Shown here: positions 9,981-21,674 of the stretch, piece after piece | Layout: every line of letters starts with the position of its first letter | How positions within the stretch are numbered: the first letter of the stretch is position 1 | Assembly (NCBI GenBank): GCA_001792895.1 | Contig: MARA01000005.1 | Coordinates: 434,001-498,000 of the forward strand | Source: Lentinus brumalis | Lineage: Eukaryota; Basidiomycota; Agaricomycetes; Polyporales; Polyporaceae | Direction: 5' to 3' | DNA length: 64,000 bases | Position numbers and translations under genes: made by a program | The notes under the pieces: model-generated | The model's input: the letters and a program-made list of their open reading frames with translations, nothing else | The model's database searches: none | Told to the model about the DNA's origin: nothing

Positions 9981-10687
9981 CTATACGACAAGCTCGACAT
10001 CCACCTGGTAGATGTCCCCGTTTACCTGCCACAGACGGCGCAGCCGCATATACTGCAGATGGTGTGGTTCATAGTAACCACCCGTGATCCTCCAGAACTC
10101 ATCCCCATCGGGATCGAACTCCCACTCCCGAGCTTCCTGCGTACCCGACAAAATTAGAACAACCGAGCCATCGTGTCAAATGGCAGACACGCACCCGCAA
10201 GAAGTCCTCGTAAGCCCGCGCAATAGCAAGTGCGATGGAAGCGACGGTCCCGTCGTGGTCCAAGTATATCGTGTGGGCATATTGCTCGTACCCCGGCCAC
10301 TACAGGGGAGAGCATGCGTCAGTACAGCAAACATGAGGTGGGAAGGGATGAAGAGGGGAGGAGAGGAAAGGAGAGGACGCACGCCGATATATAGCCATGC
10401 CGACTGCCGCTCCACCATTATCCCCCAATCGTACGGTACCCCAGCGACTCGAGGTGCTCCGGATCTCCAGCGTGGTCAAGTATCTCTTGCAGAGGGATTC
10501 CTTCGCTGTGCAAGCAGAACGGGAAGGGATCCATGGGAAGGCCGACTATAGGCGGTGGCAGGATGGTTTGGGTATATCGGGTCGGTAGCGTGTGCGGGAC
10601 GGGCAGCCGAAACAGCTGTCTTTCGGGAGCTTCGTGGTTGAGACCGAGTTCGGTACGCGCTTTCTTTGTGTCGACGGTGGAGAGCAT
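9981..10687 (-). CDS. Tandem paralogue C, apparent 1-nt frameshift
   Basis: Exons 10383-10687, 10195-10299 and 9981-10136 (introns 83 and 58 nt). It carries the shared signature EGIPLQEILDHAGDPEH, the tryptophan junction AWLYIG|WPGYEQY, TVASIALAIARAYEDFL in exon 2, and a C-terminal exon with FWRITGGYYEPHHLQYMRLR. In exon 1 the frame breaks at the G/C run 10439-10442: before it the copy aligns to A in one frame, after it VPYDWG aligns in another. One extra base in the run restores 188 residues and correct phases. It is about a quarter shorter than A because the N-terminal region is reduced. Function is unknown. Confidence 0.65.
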
Positions 10688-12600
10688 AGTGAAAAAGTGA
10701 GGAAACGGATCTGGTGTAATGAGTCGGGAGGGAGATGCTAGACCACATGAACCGCAGTCCCGCCCGCCTTTGAGTATGCGGCCATGCTCGTGGTTTTGCC
10801 CCGCCTTTTCCCTCGAGAACCAGAGGCTGATTGTATGTTCAAAGCCAAAGCCGCACGCAGCGGACCAAAGCGCCGGCGGCGGGAGACGCCCAGCAGAATG
10901 AGTCCAGGATGGCGCCTGAGCAGAATGAGACCGACGACCATCCGACTACAGAGATCCAGTAAGCGAACCTGTAGCGCAATGAGCAGAGTCGCAGATGTCT
11001 CAGAGATTGGTCGCGAAAGGCATGCTCACCGAGTATGGTACGATAGGAGGGAGCCTTCTCCAGGGCCGTGCTCTGCTCGCCATGCGGCAACCGTCAAAGC
11101 ATCCATGCAGTAATCAGACCGTCCGGGCATCGACAGGCGGAGAACAACCGTCGAGAATGGAGGGGTTGGACAAGGACCGCAGGACCGAGGAGACCTGTGG
11201 GATTTTGTCGAGACTTCCGTGCAGCTACGAGCAAGGAGTTGCGCTACATAGAGGCGCGACCCAGTGTTCCAATCCGCCAGCCCACGTCAACGCATGAGTA
11301 ATCGGACAGAACGCTGAAGCTCGCGGCAGCGATGCGAAGCCCCTCATCCCGCCAGTCTCAGTTGACGCGGAGAGAACGGTGTGTTTCCTAGATTTTCGAA
11401 GCTGTCATATCGTCAGAAAGTGCACCTTCAAGTCAGTGAACCAATCAGTCATGCGCACAAAATCCAAAGCGGAGAGCCTATGTACTCGCAAGATGAATTG
11501 ACCGTGCCGGTGACACTGACAATCGGATTCCTAGTAGGAGACTGGCATGTCTGATTCAGAGCGTGTCACTATCCGATTCGACGTGCAGTTAGTATCTGAA
11601 CACGTACGTTGTCTGGAGCCCTCCTGAGCTTATACGCCTGGCTAGATCTCTTGCTCGATGAAAGGGAAGGACGTCGGCGTTGTGTACGCTGTCCCGTGTT
11701 CAGCGCTTGTGCAGCGCCTCCAGGACCGGCAAAGTCCGAAGCCTGTTGGACTTGTCTCACCTCCTTGTCACCTCCAGTCAACGTCCAGTAATCAGTCCAC
11801 CTCCTTGTCGTCCGATTACACTCGCCGTCTTATTTGCCTGCCTGTTGTGAACGTTCCTCCTCGCTGTTAAGACTGCAACACTAGGTTTGACCGGCAATTG
11901 AATGCTGCTCTGCGCTCAACCTAACGAGCGGTGTTGCTGCCTCTTGGTTCCGCGACCGCTGCATGTACTACACTTACGCCCACATGGATGAAGCTTCAAG
12001 CCAACCGCAACGCCGCAAACCTTCTCTGCTCGTAACACCGGCTGCGGTACAATCGCCATCTGTCATCCATCCCTGCAAGAGCGGCTCGGCACCGCCTCGC
12101 GGTCCGGGCCTGGAGCTTGAAGCACAGGTTCTGCCATCTTCTGCTTCTCAGCTCGTCCTCCGGTGTTCAAAGTATGCTCGCGGCGTCCTCGGTCGGAGTA
12201 GATCGGTCACAAGCAGGGCGGGGGACGCTGCGTCTTGTTTTCCCCCTGATGTCGCGGTATGACAAGAACATGTCTTGGACGCCACGTACGTTGCTCACCA
12301 TCCGTGAGTGCCCCATGAGGATCCCCGGCGGCGCTGCGCTACTAAGGTGAGCGGTTCCGTGCTCGAGGATCGCCCAGTTTGGAGATTGCAGTGCGTGGAA
12401 GCATCGCCTCATCCCGTCCCTGCACCTCTTCACCAATCCCACAGGCTACAGCACATCGCACTGCTACTTATCTGGATGTGCACAGGGCTCCGAGCTGGCC
12501 GGCCCGCGTTCCTGTCTGCGTGCTTCGCCCCCTGTCGTCCCTGCTCGCGGCGGTTGGGCGGTTGCCTGCACGCCACGCCCCTTCCGCGCGGCCGCTGGAC
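10688..12600. other. Intergenic, no gene seen
   Basis: Nearly 2 kb with only short open frames on both strands. None shows a motif, a credible exon chain or similarity to the neighbouring paralogues. Purine-rich stretches occur near 10340-10380. Confidence 0.45.
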
Positions 12601-12607
12601 TATAATA
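12601..12607 (+). promoter_or_regulatory. TATA box of the small secreted protein
   Basis: TATAATA on the plus strand, 84 nt before the ATG at 12691, in a GC-rich surrounding. Confidence 0.5.
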
Positions 12608-12690
12608 CCCTCGCCCCGAGCAGCGCATCTTCCTGGTGGGCCCCCTCCCCCCCGTATACCATCCCACGACCTTCCGTTCTCTCCCTCGTC

Positions 12691-13253
12691 ATGTTCTACG
12701 TCTTCGTCCTCCTGGCGCTCGCCACTTTCGCACACGCGATCTCTCTTCCCAAGCAGCTCGCCCCCTCCTTCATCCGCGTAAGCGGCACATCCACCGTCCA
12801 GCCTCCCACCTCGAGCGGCATCGACTTCCCCCGTCGATGCCGCGCGGGCAGGTGCTCGCCCACCCGAGCTCACATCGCGGGATGTTCACGAACAAGCTCA
12901 CCGCGACCCCCGGGGGCGCGACGCGGAACGCCACCAGCGGCGACAAGCTCTCCGCCTTCACCGCGGACAGCTCCCCGTTCCCCGCCACGCTCCTCCTCTG
13001 CAAGGAGAGCGGCTGCGCGTCGTGCCTGGGCTTCGATCTCAGCAGCGCCTCGCACGCGACGTGCCTCGACCCCGCCGGGTCGACCTTCACCTTCGTCTCC
13101 GCCGCGATCAGCCAGCAGAGCGACTCGGGGCTCTCCTTCGCCGTCGAGATCAGCCCGGGCGGGTGCGCGTCGTTCTCGACGATCCCGCAGGTGAACACGT
13201 GCTATCCCCTCGGCGGGACGTTTGCCGAGTTCGCGCTCGTAGACCCGTCGTGA
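12691..13253 (+). CDS. Small secreted cysteine-containing protein
   Basis: Two exons, 12691-12777 and 12852-13253, separated by a 74-nt GTAAGC...CAG intron, join in phase 0 to 162 residues. The N-terminus (MFYVFVLLALATFAHA) is a clear signal peptide with a likely cleavage after the A-H-A motif. The mature part has six cysteines (LLC, SGCASC, TCLD, GGCASF, NTCY), suggesting three disulphides, and an N-A-T glycosylation site. It is rich in S, T and A. It fits the broad class of small secreted proteins of wood-decay fungi, where roles range from surface proteins to effector-like factors. I recognise no specific family. Confidence 0.75.
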
Positions 13254-14607
13254 TAGGTATCCTAGGTGAGCTCGCGCGCGAGCTACGTGCCATTCGTCCT
13301 GGCTGACACTCGTTTCAGGTATTGTTAGTCGTTTTGGACCTTGATGAGCTTGATGACGCGTTGTTCAACGGACAGCCATGTACATTTATCGCATGCGGAC
13401 GGTGTGTTGGTTACGGTACGGGGCTATGCAGTAATTTTTGTCTTGTCTTTCGCCAGGCGGCACGCTCCGGTGTATGGCGCTTCTGTGCCTCCGCAATGAT
13501 CCTGAAGTGTCCAGTCGGCGTCCTGTCATGTCTCGAGTCTCCTCGCTCTCCTCCCGCCAGGACGCGCAAAGGAGGTGCTAACTCAGCACTCTTAGGCTGC
13601 GCACTTATGAAGCGTAAGTTGCGACCCTGTTGGACCCGATCCTTGAATACTGACTTCTCGCAACTCTAGAAAGCTACGCCCAGTTACCCAGCATCGAGAC
13701 CTCGTAAGCAACATCTCAAGCAGCTGTACAACTGGTAAACGAGCCGTCAAGAGCTTGGTGATGTTGAAGGTTCGGATCTGGACGATCAGACGACCTTGGT
13801 CCATATCCATGCGGACGAGTCTTGCTTCCCTCCCTGTGAACCGCATACATCATGCACGAACATGACCGTAGTCGGCAGGTTACAGCTGCGAGCGACTCCC
13901 CCACCCGCATGCATGCATGCAGCGCGTCCGTCGTGCCTCCAAGCTCGCTGTCCGTCCACGTCACTCCTCGAGCGAAATGGCGCGACTCGGAAGGAGATAG
14001 GGAACCATTCGTCAGCAAGCTCATGGTTGCAGGATCAGTACATCAGCACCTCTAGCTTCTCTCTCTTCCCCATTCCTCTAACGTTCAGCCGATGGGTGAT
14101 GGGGTACTGCAACCAGTTCCTCTCTCGGTGCGCTTGTCCTCTTGCTTGTCACTGGCTACGGTGCGTACTAGCTCTCTGGTCGCGACGCAACTGGCTGAAC
14201 TGTATCGACACGTAGCAGCCTCTCGCGGAGAGACCGCCCATCGCCACATACTCCCTATCACCGCGATGTGAGCCAATGTAATCATATGCTGACCGTGTTT
14301 CTCAGGAATAGCGTTGTCAATCGGCGTGGTGCTGCTGGTGGTGAAGTCGGTCCGACTCGCTGAACGCCACTCTTCTTGTAGATGACTTCGACGGTATGTG
14401 CCACGTTGGCCTCCTGCAATCCCAGACTGACTCCCAGTGGTTGTTGTGGTCTTGCGGGACAGCTTGGTAATCGCCGATTACCGGCGACCACAGACGGATA
14501 AGAAGGCGTGGACAATCGATCGTCGAACTCCGAGTCTTCGCCGGCTCACTCCCATCCTGCGAACCTCACACCTCCAGCCTCGCATCCACCGACGTACTTA
14601 CAACAAC
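13254..14607. other. Intergenic, no gene seen
   Basis: About 1.35 kb between the secreted protein and the first GST. It contains a short gcatgcatgcatgca run near 13906-13921 and is presumably the promoter side of the GST gene. No coding signal is supported. Confidence 0.45.
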
Positions 14608-15459
14608 ATGGTTCTCAAGCTCCACGGCGCCCAGGAGGCTACTTGCACCAAACGTGTGCTCACCGTCCTAGAAGAGCTCAACGTCCCCTACGAGCTCGTC
14701 GTGGTCGACTACGCCAACCACGAGCACAAGTCGCCCGCGTTCCGCGCCGTGCAGCCGTTCGGCCAGTTTCCGTACCTCGACGACGACGGCTTCACGCTGT
14801 ACGAGAGCCGCGCCATCGCGCGCTACCTCGCGCTCAAGTACGGGGGCATCGGGACGCTCATCCCCGACCCGGCCGACCGGAAGAAGACGGCGCTGTTCGA
14901 GCAGGCTGCGAGCGTCGAGCAGAGCGATTTTGATGCGTTCGCTGTCCCGCTTGCGTACGAGAATATCCGCAAGCCGTGAGTGGCTTGCTGCCTTTGGGGC
15001 ACAGTTGGGGCCTGCGGGCTGCGGGCTTATGTTGTGTTGGATTCGCACAGGAGGATCGGGCAGCAGACGGATAAGGCAGCTGTCGAGCGGCTCACGGCCA
15101 CGCTCGAGGCCAAGCTCGCCGTGTACGACACCATCCTCGGCAGGTCGAGGTACCTCGCTGGTGATGTGAGTAATTTGAACGCACTGCTACCCCTTCACGA
15201 GCGCCGTACGTTCTGACGTGTAATGCCATCGTGCAGGAGCTCACGCTTGCGGATCTGTTCCACCTCCCCTACGGTTCGACCCTCGCGAAGCAGAAGATCG
15301 ACTTTCTCGAGTCTCCCAAGTACCCGAACGTTGCCAGGTAAGCTGGGCAGACATGAGATACACTAGAGATTACTTGCTGACAGTGGATCGCTGTGTTTGC
15401 TTAGGTGGTGGAAGGACATCTCCGGCCGTGCTTCGTGGAAGAAGGTGAACGGGGCGTAG
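14608..15459 (+). CDS. Phi-like glutathione S-transferase, copy 1 (active-site serine replaced)
   Basis: Four exons (14608-14975, 15051-15165, 15237-15337, 15405-15459) encode 212 residues. The N-terminal thioredoxin-like domain (about 1-80) has the glutathione-binding PFGQFPYLDDDG and the YESRAIARYLALKY helix typical of Phi-class enzymes. The C-terminal helical domain ends with WWKDISGRASWKKV. Soluble GSTs conjugate or reduce electrophiles with glutathione in the cytosol. Compared with copy 2, residue 11 is Ala instead of Ser (GAQEATCTKRV versus GNPRSTCTKRV). That is the position of the catalytic serine in Phi enzymes, so activity may be reduced or changed; the adjacent Thr12 could substitute. 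The exon lengths of the first three exons are identical to copy 2, showing tandem duplication. Confidence 0.92.
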
Positions 15460-16628
15460 AGAGACGTTCGGGGGACAACTGTACTCATACCCACAACGAT
15501 GTGAAGTGTACCCCAGTCTCCGATACGAGATCGTACCTGGACTATGCCGACGCGTGGCTTGCCATTGCTCGGTCCGGTTACCTCGCTGAAAACGACGACT
15601 CCTGTGCGGCCTCCGAGTTGACATCCTTTGCCCCGAGCTCGATACTATCCTCGTGTGAGGCCTCGAACAGCGGCGACTTCGACCACCTGAGTTGCGTACG
15701 TGGCAGTGTCATTATGCACGCCGCTGGCTGTTTCAAACAGCATGAGCTTGAACTCGCATCTACTTGCTCGGACGCCCAGCCAACGCAGGTCAGGTATTCG
15801 AGTGCTCGTGGTGTAGTTCTCTCCATTGTTGGCTCTCAAACACGCGCACCTTCTCCTCCCCGTATCGACTACTGTGCTATACGCATGGATGCAGGAAGCC
15901 CAAACGTGCTCGGCGAGAAAGGTGAAAGCGCCGTTGCGGCAATACCCGCTGCTTCTTCCCACGCCATGTCATCATCGTTTGTCGTTTGTCAAAGACTGTT
16001 TACTCATGCACGCTGGAGTTTTGTCCGCCTCTTATTCTTGCCAGCTTCATCTTCGGTATTTCATGGACGCATCGATTGCGAGCCTGGTTATACTGACCGG
16101 TCGTGGGGATTACGGTCTTACATGATGCTGCTTATGCTGTCATGTCAGTCCGCGCCATGTTCTGACCGTTTCTTCTCATGAACCAGCATGAAGAGCTCTT
16201 GTTTCGATCGAGGAGACCATGGTGACGGGGGTAACTCTGGACGACTTTGCCAATTATCGGTCAGCAAACAATTCACCGCCTGCCAAGGTCTGCGCTCGTT
16301 TCTTGATGACTCGGTCAGCGTGTGTCATTGCTGACCTCCCCGCTCTTCCAGCCAGAACGCTGACAGAGTCGTACATACGTCTCGTCGCCGTCGCAGGAGA
16401 GCGCGTGGTAAGAGTCTGCCACATTGAGCACATGAGACTCCGTCGAGGGCAACCGCATGCGGCTGGCACCACCTGCGAGTCTCGCAAATGTTCGCGTACT
16501 TTCGATCCACCAGATCGCTGGACAGATAAAAGGGACACGGACATCGATCGTCGACCTCACAAGAATCGCCTTCTCCTCCCACTGTACTGTAGCCAGATCC
16601 CTCTCTAGCACATCCACCGACGTCCGAC
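15460..16628. other. Spacer between tandem GSTs
   Basis: About 1.2 kb with no supported gene. A long open frame that starts in the last GST exon and runs to 16181 is read-through and shows no domain. A TATA-like gataaaag near 16525 lies about 100 nt before the next ATG. Confidence 0.45.
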
Positions 16629-17452
16629 ATGGTTCTCAAGCTCCACGGTAACCCGCGCTCGACCTGCACCAAGCGTGTCCTCACTGTCCTTGAGGAGCTC
16701 AACGTTCCCTACGAGTTCGTTGTAGTCGACTTCGCCAAGGGCGAGCACAAGTCGCCCGAGTTCGTCGCCGTCCAGCCGTTCGGCCAAGTTCCCTACATCG
16801 ACGACGACGGCTTCAAGTTGTACGAGAGCCGCGCCATCGCCCGCTACATCGCCCTCAAGTACGGCGGCATCGGGAAGCTCATCCCCGATCCTTCCGACCT
16901 CAAGAAGACGGCGCTATTCGAGCAGGCCGCGAGCGTCGAGCAGAGCAACTTTGACGCTTTTGCTGGTCCGCTCGCCTTCGAGAACGTTTTCAAGCCGTGA
17001 GTTGCATGCTATCCTGAAGCTGGTGGATTCCGCCCGGTGCTCATGTGGAGTTCAACAGGCTGTTCGGCCAGCAGACGGACAAGGCTGCTGTAGAGCGCCT
17101 CACGGCGACGCTCGACGCCAAGCTCGCCGTGTACGACACCATCCTCAGCAAGTCGAAGTACCTCGCTGGTGACGTGAGTAACGCAGTGCTACTCCTCTAC
17201 AGCATGTCCGCATTCTGACGTGCCTTGCCATCATGCAGGAGATCACCCTCGCGGACCTTTTCCACCTTCCCTACGGTTCTCTCCTTGCGGTGCAGAAGAT
17301 CGACTTCCTCGAGTCTGGCAAGTACCCCAACGTCGCCAGGTAAGCTCGCTGAAGGAGATGCGCATGAGATCGCTTGCTGACAGATCGCTACATCGCTCAG
17401 GTGGTGGAAGGACATCTCCGGCCGTGCCTCCTGGAAGAAGGTGAACGTATAG
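16629..17452 (+). CDS. Phi-like glutathione S-transferase, copy 2
   Basis: Exons 16629-16996, 17059-17173, 17239-17339 and 17401-17452 (368, 115, 101 and 52 nt) give 211 residues. The active-site region GNPRSTCTKRV keeps Ser11, the glutathione-activating residue of Phi-type GSTs. PFGQVPYIDDDG and the ESRAIARY helix bind glutathione. The C-terminal domain is all-helical and ends with WWKDISGRASWKKVNV. It is highly similar to copy 1 throughout, with the same intron positions and the same GTGAGT donors, so the duplication is fairly recent. It is probably a cytosolic detoxification enzyme. The substrate cannot be told from sequence. Confidence 0.94.
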
Positions 17453-18160
17453 GGAGGAGACTTTGAATGTATCGATACCCATCGCAATGCAAATAGTGAA
17501 GCTCAGACGTGTCTCCGCCATTCCCCGGTGTAGAGTACATACGGGGTTCGATACGGTGGAAGAGGGTGGAAGTCAAGTTCGAGGGCTTTAAGTAACGCCG
17601 AATCGAAGCGCCGGAGGGGCGTTGGTTCGATTTGTAACTGAACCGGCTCAGCTTCTTGGGGCTTCGCGGCTTGCTCAGGTTTGCTCCCCAGAACTCCTCT
17701 TCTCAAACCACAACAAGCAGTCTCTGACTTCCGCTCTCGACGTCGTAAGTCAGGGTCATATTCACCTCTTTTTGGCACGAAACCCGATGGATCGATACGT
17801 CTTAACGACCGTTAGGCGTCACTGATAGAGTGGGCTGCCACTGGCAATGCGCAGGGGCGACTCCTATGCAGGAGACATAATTCTGCTACTGATTGAAGAC
17901 ATTTTCTCGACTCAATGGACATCTGAATCCGCATGTCATGCATCTGAACGCGAGGTTAAACTTCATCTCCGCAGACGTTCACTGCGATCAGCTGCGCCGG
18001 ACTGCGCACTGTATGCACCGTCTTCCCGGCGACAGCTGCTGAACATCGCCTTTGCTGCGCCGCCCATGGTTTCGATGCTGTTTTTCTGCAGAAAATGGCC
18101 AGTCCTGCAGGATGAAGTGTTTGCTCACCCTATCCTCGTAGACCCCGCGTTGACCTGGCG
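17453..18160. other. Intergenic, no gene seen
   Basis: About 700 bp between GST copy 2 and the regulator gene. It is probably the regulator's promoter; no clear TATA box or operator is visible. Confidence 0.45.
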
Positions 18161-21100
18161 ATGTCTTCCGCGGACGAAGACAACACTCCGCTCACGAAGA
18201 AACGCAAGCTTCAACGCGCGTGCGATAATTGCAGAAACAAGAAGAGTACGCCGCTATCCTCTGTTCCATACTGTTGAACTGACTTGTTTTCAGTCAAGTG
18301 TAGGTGCCCGCACACTGGATTGCACGTGTGTCTCATGGCCCCTATGTGCAGGCGACGGCCCGCAGATGTCCCACAATCGCTGCTCGAGGTGCATCGCGCG
18401 ACGAGTGGAGTGCACTTACAAACAAGCATTTAGCGTAAGTCGCCTCGCACACACCTGGTGTCACCCGTACTAGTACTGACGTCAATGCAGAAGAGCACAT
18501 ATCCAAGTAGGCAAGTCGCTATGACTTTCCGCTCGTTTGTGTCACGGGCTAACACCGGTCCTCAGTTATGTGGAGAATCTCGAGAGTCGTCTCGAACGGA
18601 TGGAGCAGCTGGTGAACAAGGTGAAAGACACGCTTTCGTCGGGCTCGTCTCTGCCGCTGAACGCGTTTCCTAGCTTTGCCCGGACACCGACCTGTCAAAG
18701 GAGCTTGGAGGGTCCCATCCCATCGCGGAGTCGTCCGCAGATGCGCTTGCATCCGCTCCATCTCGAGCCAACTCATCGCATCGAGAACAACTGAGCTCTC
18801 TCAGCCCTTCAGTCCTCGGCTTATCCTCTCAGTCTCCTGCCGGATCGGATTATTTCGAGCCGAGCGACGAGGACGGCGATACCGACGACGATCTCACGAA
18901 TGGTCTGCGCAAGCTCTCCATAGAGACTCATCCGTACCGTTTTCATGGCAGGTCTAGCGGTATGCTGCTCCTTAGGGACGCCAAGCAATGTGTGACGAGC
19001 AACCCATGGGGTCAAGAGAAGGGACACTATCGACATAAGGTAACGTTCGGAAGTCGTCGTGGTTGGTTCATGTAGCTAACTTTGCGACCTGTGGATAGGG
19101 TCTCAGATCTCCCGTAGAGCAGCCGCTGTTCGACGACTTCCCACCAGGAGACCTGCTGGATACCCTTGTCGAACTGTATTTTCGCAAGATCAACGACATG
19201 CTACCTCTCCTTCATGAGCCGATATTCAAGCAAAGCATACCAGACGGGCTGCACCTACGAAACGGCGGGTTCGGCGCGACGGTGCTTCTCGTGTGCGCGA
19301 ACGGTTCTCGCTTCGTCCGCGACCCGCGCGTACTGCTGGATGGCTCGGATGATTGGCATTCTGCCGGCTGGAGATGGTATCAACAGGTCGAGGATAGACA
19401 GAAGCTCGAGCTCGCTCCGGCGAAGTTGTACGACTTGCAGCTCTGCGCGGTGCGTATGACGCTCACATACAAGACAGCAAGCTGAACATCCCTCATGCTT
19501 CTGGGGTCACAGTTGATGGCTCATTTTCTTAGTGGCTCGACGGCACCGCAAGCTACCTGGACCCTTCTCGGAAATGGAATACGCAGGGCGATAGACGTGG
19601 GCGCTCATAGAAAGAAGGTATATCATACGAAACCGACGATTGAGGATGAGCTGTGGAAGAGGGCGTTTTGGTACGTTCTACATCTTATTTCCACTACTGT
19701 TGATATCATCTGAATCTCAATCTTGTTTAGGATCTTGGTTCTGAACGAATGGACACATAGCTACGGCCTTGGAAGGCCTTCCGCCATCCACGAAGAAGAG
19801 TATGCGTCCAGTCTACTAGTCCTCGTTCTCATGCTTAAACTCTACCAGCGTCGACGTCGCACTTCCTACTACGATTGATGACGAATACTGGAGCTCACCT
19901 GGGCAAGATGATGGGCCCAAGCAGCCGGAAGGGAAGCCTTCGAAGGTTGCATCTCTGGTTGCGTTGATACGCCTCTCCCAGATACTGGCTTTTGCCACGA
20001 GAACACTGGTAAGTCGGCACATCTGCTCGATCAGAATTGGCTACCTCATCCTGATGATGTTTAGTACCCCATCAATAAGTCAAAACGCACAGATTCTTCA
20101 TGGGAACAACGGATAGTCGCCGAACTGGACTCAGCTCTCAACAACTGGGTAGATTCACTCCCAAACCATCGTGAGTCCTTCTACCGCTGACACCCCGTGC
20201 GTCGCGCTTATGGAGACTCTCGCAACTCACGTAGTACAATGGGATCCCAACCGAGAAGATCCACTCCATCTCATGCAGTCGGCGACCCTTCTAGGGCACT
20301 ACTATCAAGTCCAAATTGCCGTACATCGACCGTTCCTCTCTGCAGCATGTCGCGACTCCCCGCTCTCCTTCCCCTCCGTCATCATCTGTAACAATGGCGC
20401 ACGCTCTACTGTCCAAATGCTTGAGCAGGTGTACAACCGCTTGGGAACCCTATACCACGGGAGCGCAGTGCGTCCATCTTCTTCTTCGCATGTTGAACTA
20501 TGACGCTTACTAAGAGTGCGCAAGGGTCTTTTGTACCTGTCTGGGGCCGTGCTCATGAGGTCGATTTGGGGACAGCGGCGTTCCGGACGAACTGTCAACG
20601 TAGACCGAGATATCGCATGCGTGAAGAAGGCCATCGAGATGCTCAATGCTGTCCAGTACGAGTACGTCTCCTCCTCCTCCTCCGTGCTCTATCAGTCCTC
20701 CTAACCAGCTTGCTGCCACGCCTAGGACGCACGTCGCTACATCAGCACGGTACGTCCATATGGAATCCGCTAGCTTAGTATATGCAGCCTGATATCCTTG
20801 TATAGTGACTACCTCAGCGGCCTCGTCGCAGCCCTCGACGCCCCTCCCGAACCACAAGTCGCTTTGTCTGCCCAGGAAGGTCATGGTAGACCCGATGTGC
20901 CACAGAGGTCAACAAAACACGTACTGTCACCTACATCTCAGCCTTCGCAAGTGAACCAGTCTCCGCATTATCCTGCTACAGGACCGCCACCGACTTCCGC
21001 ACCATCCAAGCCACCAATTGCTACTCAGACCTCCACTCGCGGTTTCAATCCGCAACCATCCGACTCCATCTGGACGGAGCAACAGAGCGAACCGCACCTT

Positions 21101-21614
21101 GGACACGGAACGTTCGACATGAGCAGCACCGTCCAGCAGCCGGTTGATCAATCATCATCATTATCAATGCAGTTCTCCTTCGCTGCTCCAATGCAAGATA
21201 TGTGTCCAGATATCCAGCAGCCTTTCTCCGCCATGCAAGCCGGCGGTTCACAGAGCGTCGATACATCCCACGCTTATCTTGGTGCGGGCCCTATGATGGG
21301 ACTCGAGCCGCTCGGATACAGCGAGGCTCTCTCGCTATTCCCGCCCTCGAGCACCATGGACACGAGTGGGAATGGGATGCCGTCGTTCTTTACAGAGGGC
21401 GCAGGATTTCAAGGAAATCCGGATACGCCGCCGGACTTCGCGGTGCTGAATGACACGTTGTCGTTTTGGACGAACGGTCCGACGTCATCTGGGTGAGTTC
21501 CTTGACCATTACCCGCGGTTGCTCCACCCTCATGGTCCGATGGCTCACAGATGGGATGAATGGGGCGCGTACTTCAATAGCGGGAACGAGAGAGCGTCAA
21601 GTTCCGGTACATAG
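18161..21614 (+). CDS. Zn2Cys6 fungal transcription factor, copy 1
   Basis: Sixteen exons join in phase to 867 residues: 18161-18245, 18294-18299, 18352-18434, 18491-18510, 18566-18620, 18674-19039, 19099-19449, 19513-19670, 19731-19799, 19849-20008, 20065-20170, 20235-20467, 20525-20661, 20726-20749, 20806-21492 and 21551-21614. The N-terminus holds the binuclear zinc cluster CDNCRNKKIKC...NRCSRCIARRVEC, followed by a coiled-coil linker (YVENLESRLERMEQLVNK). The middle region is the fungal-specific regulatory domain, with NDMLPLLHEPIF, AIDVGAHRKK and YGLGRPSAIHEED. The C-terminus is rich in S, P and Q, as in activation domains. Exon 2 has only six bases, and intron 4 has a GC donor (GCAAGT). 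It lies beside two GST genes, so control of detoxification genes is plausible but unproven. Confidence 0.93.
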
Positions 21615-21674
21615 AACACAGTGTACACGGTACAGTCGTACACAGCGGACTTCTTGGACCATGTTACAACCCGT

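Noticed and set aside
10738..11113. Possible fourth member of the paralogue array
   Set aside because: None of the shared signatures (E-I-L motif, W junction, beta-rich last exon) could be found in any frame.
15405..16181. 258-codon plus-strand frame after GST copy 1
   Set aside because: Begins inside the last GST exon in another frame and has no domain; judged to be read-through.
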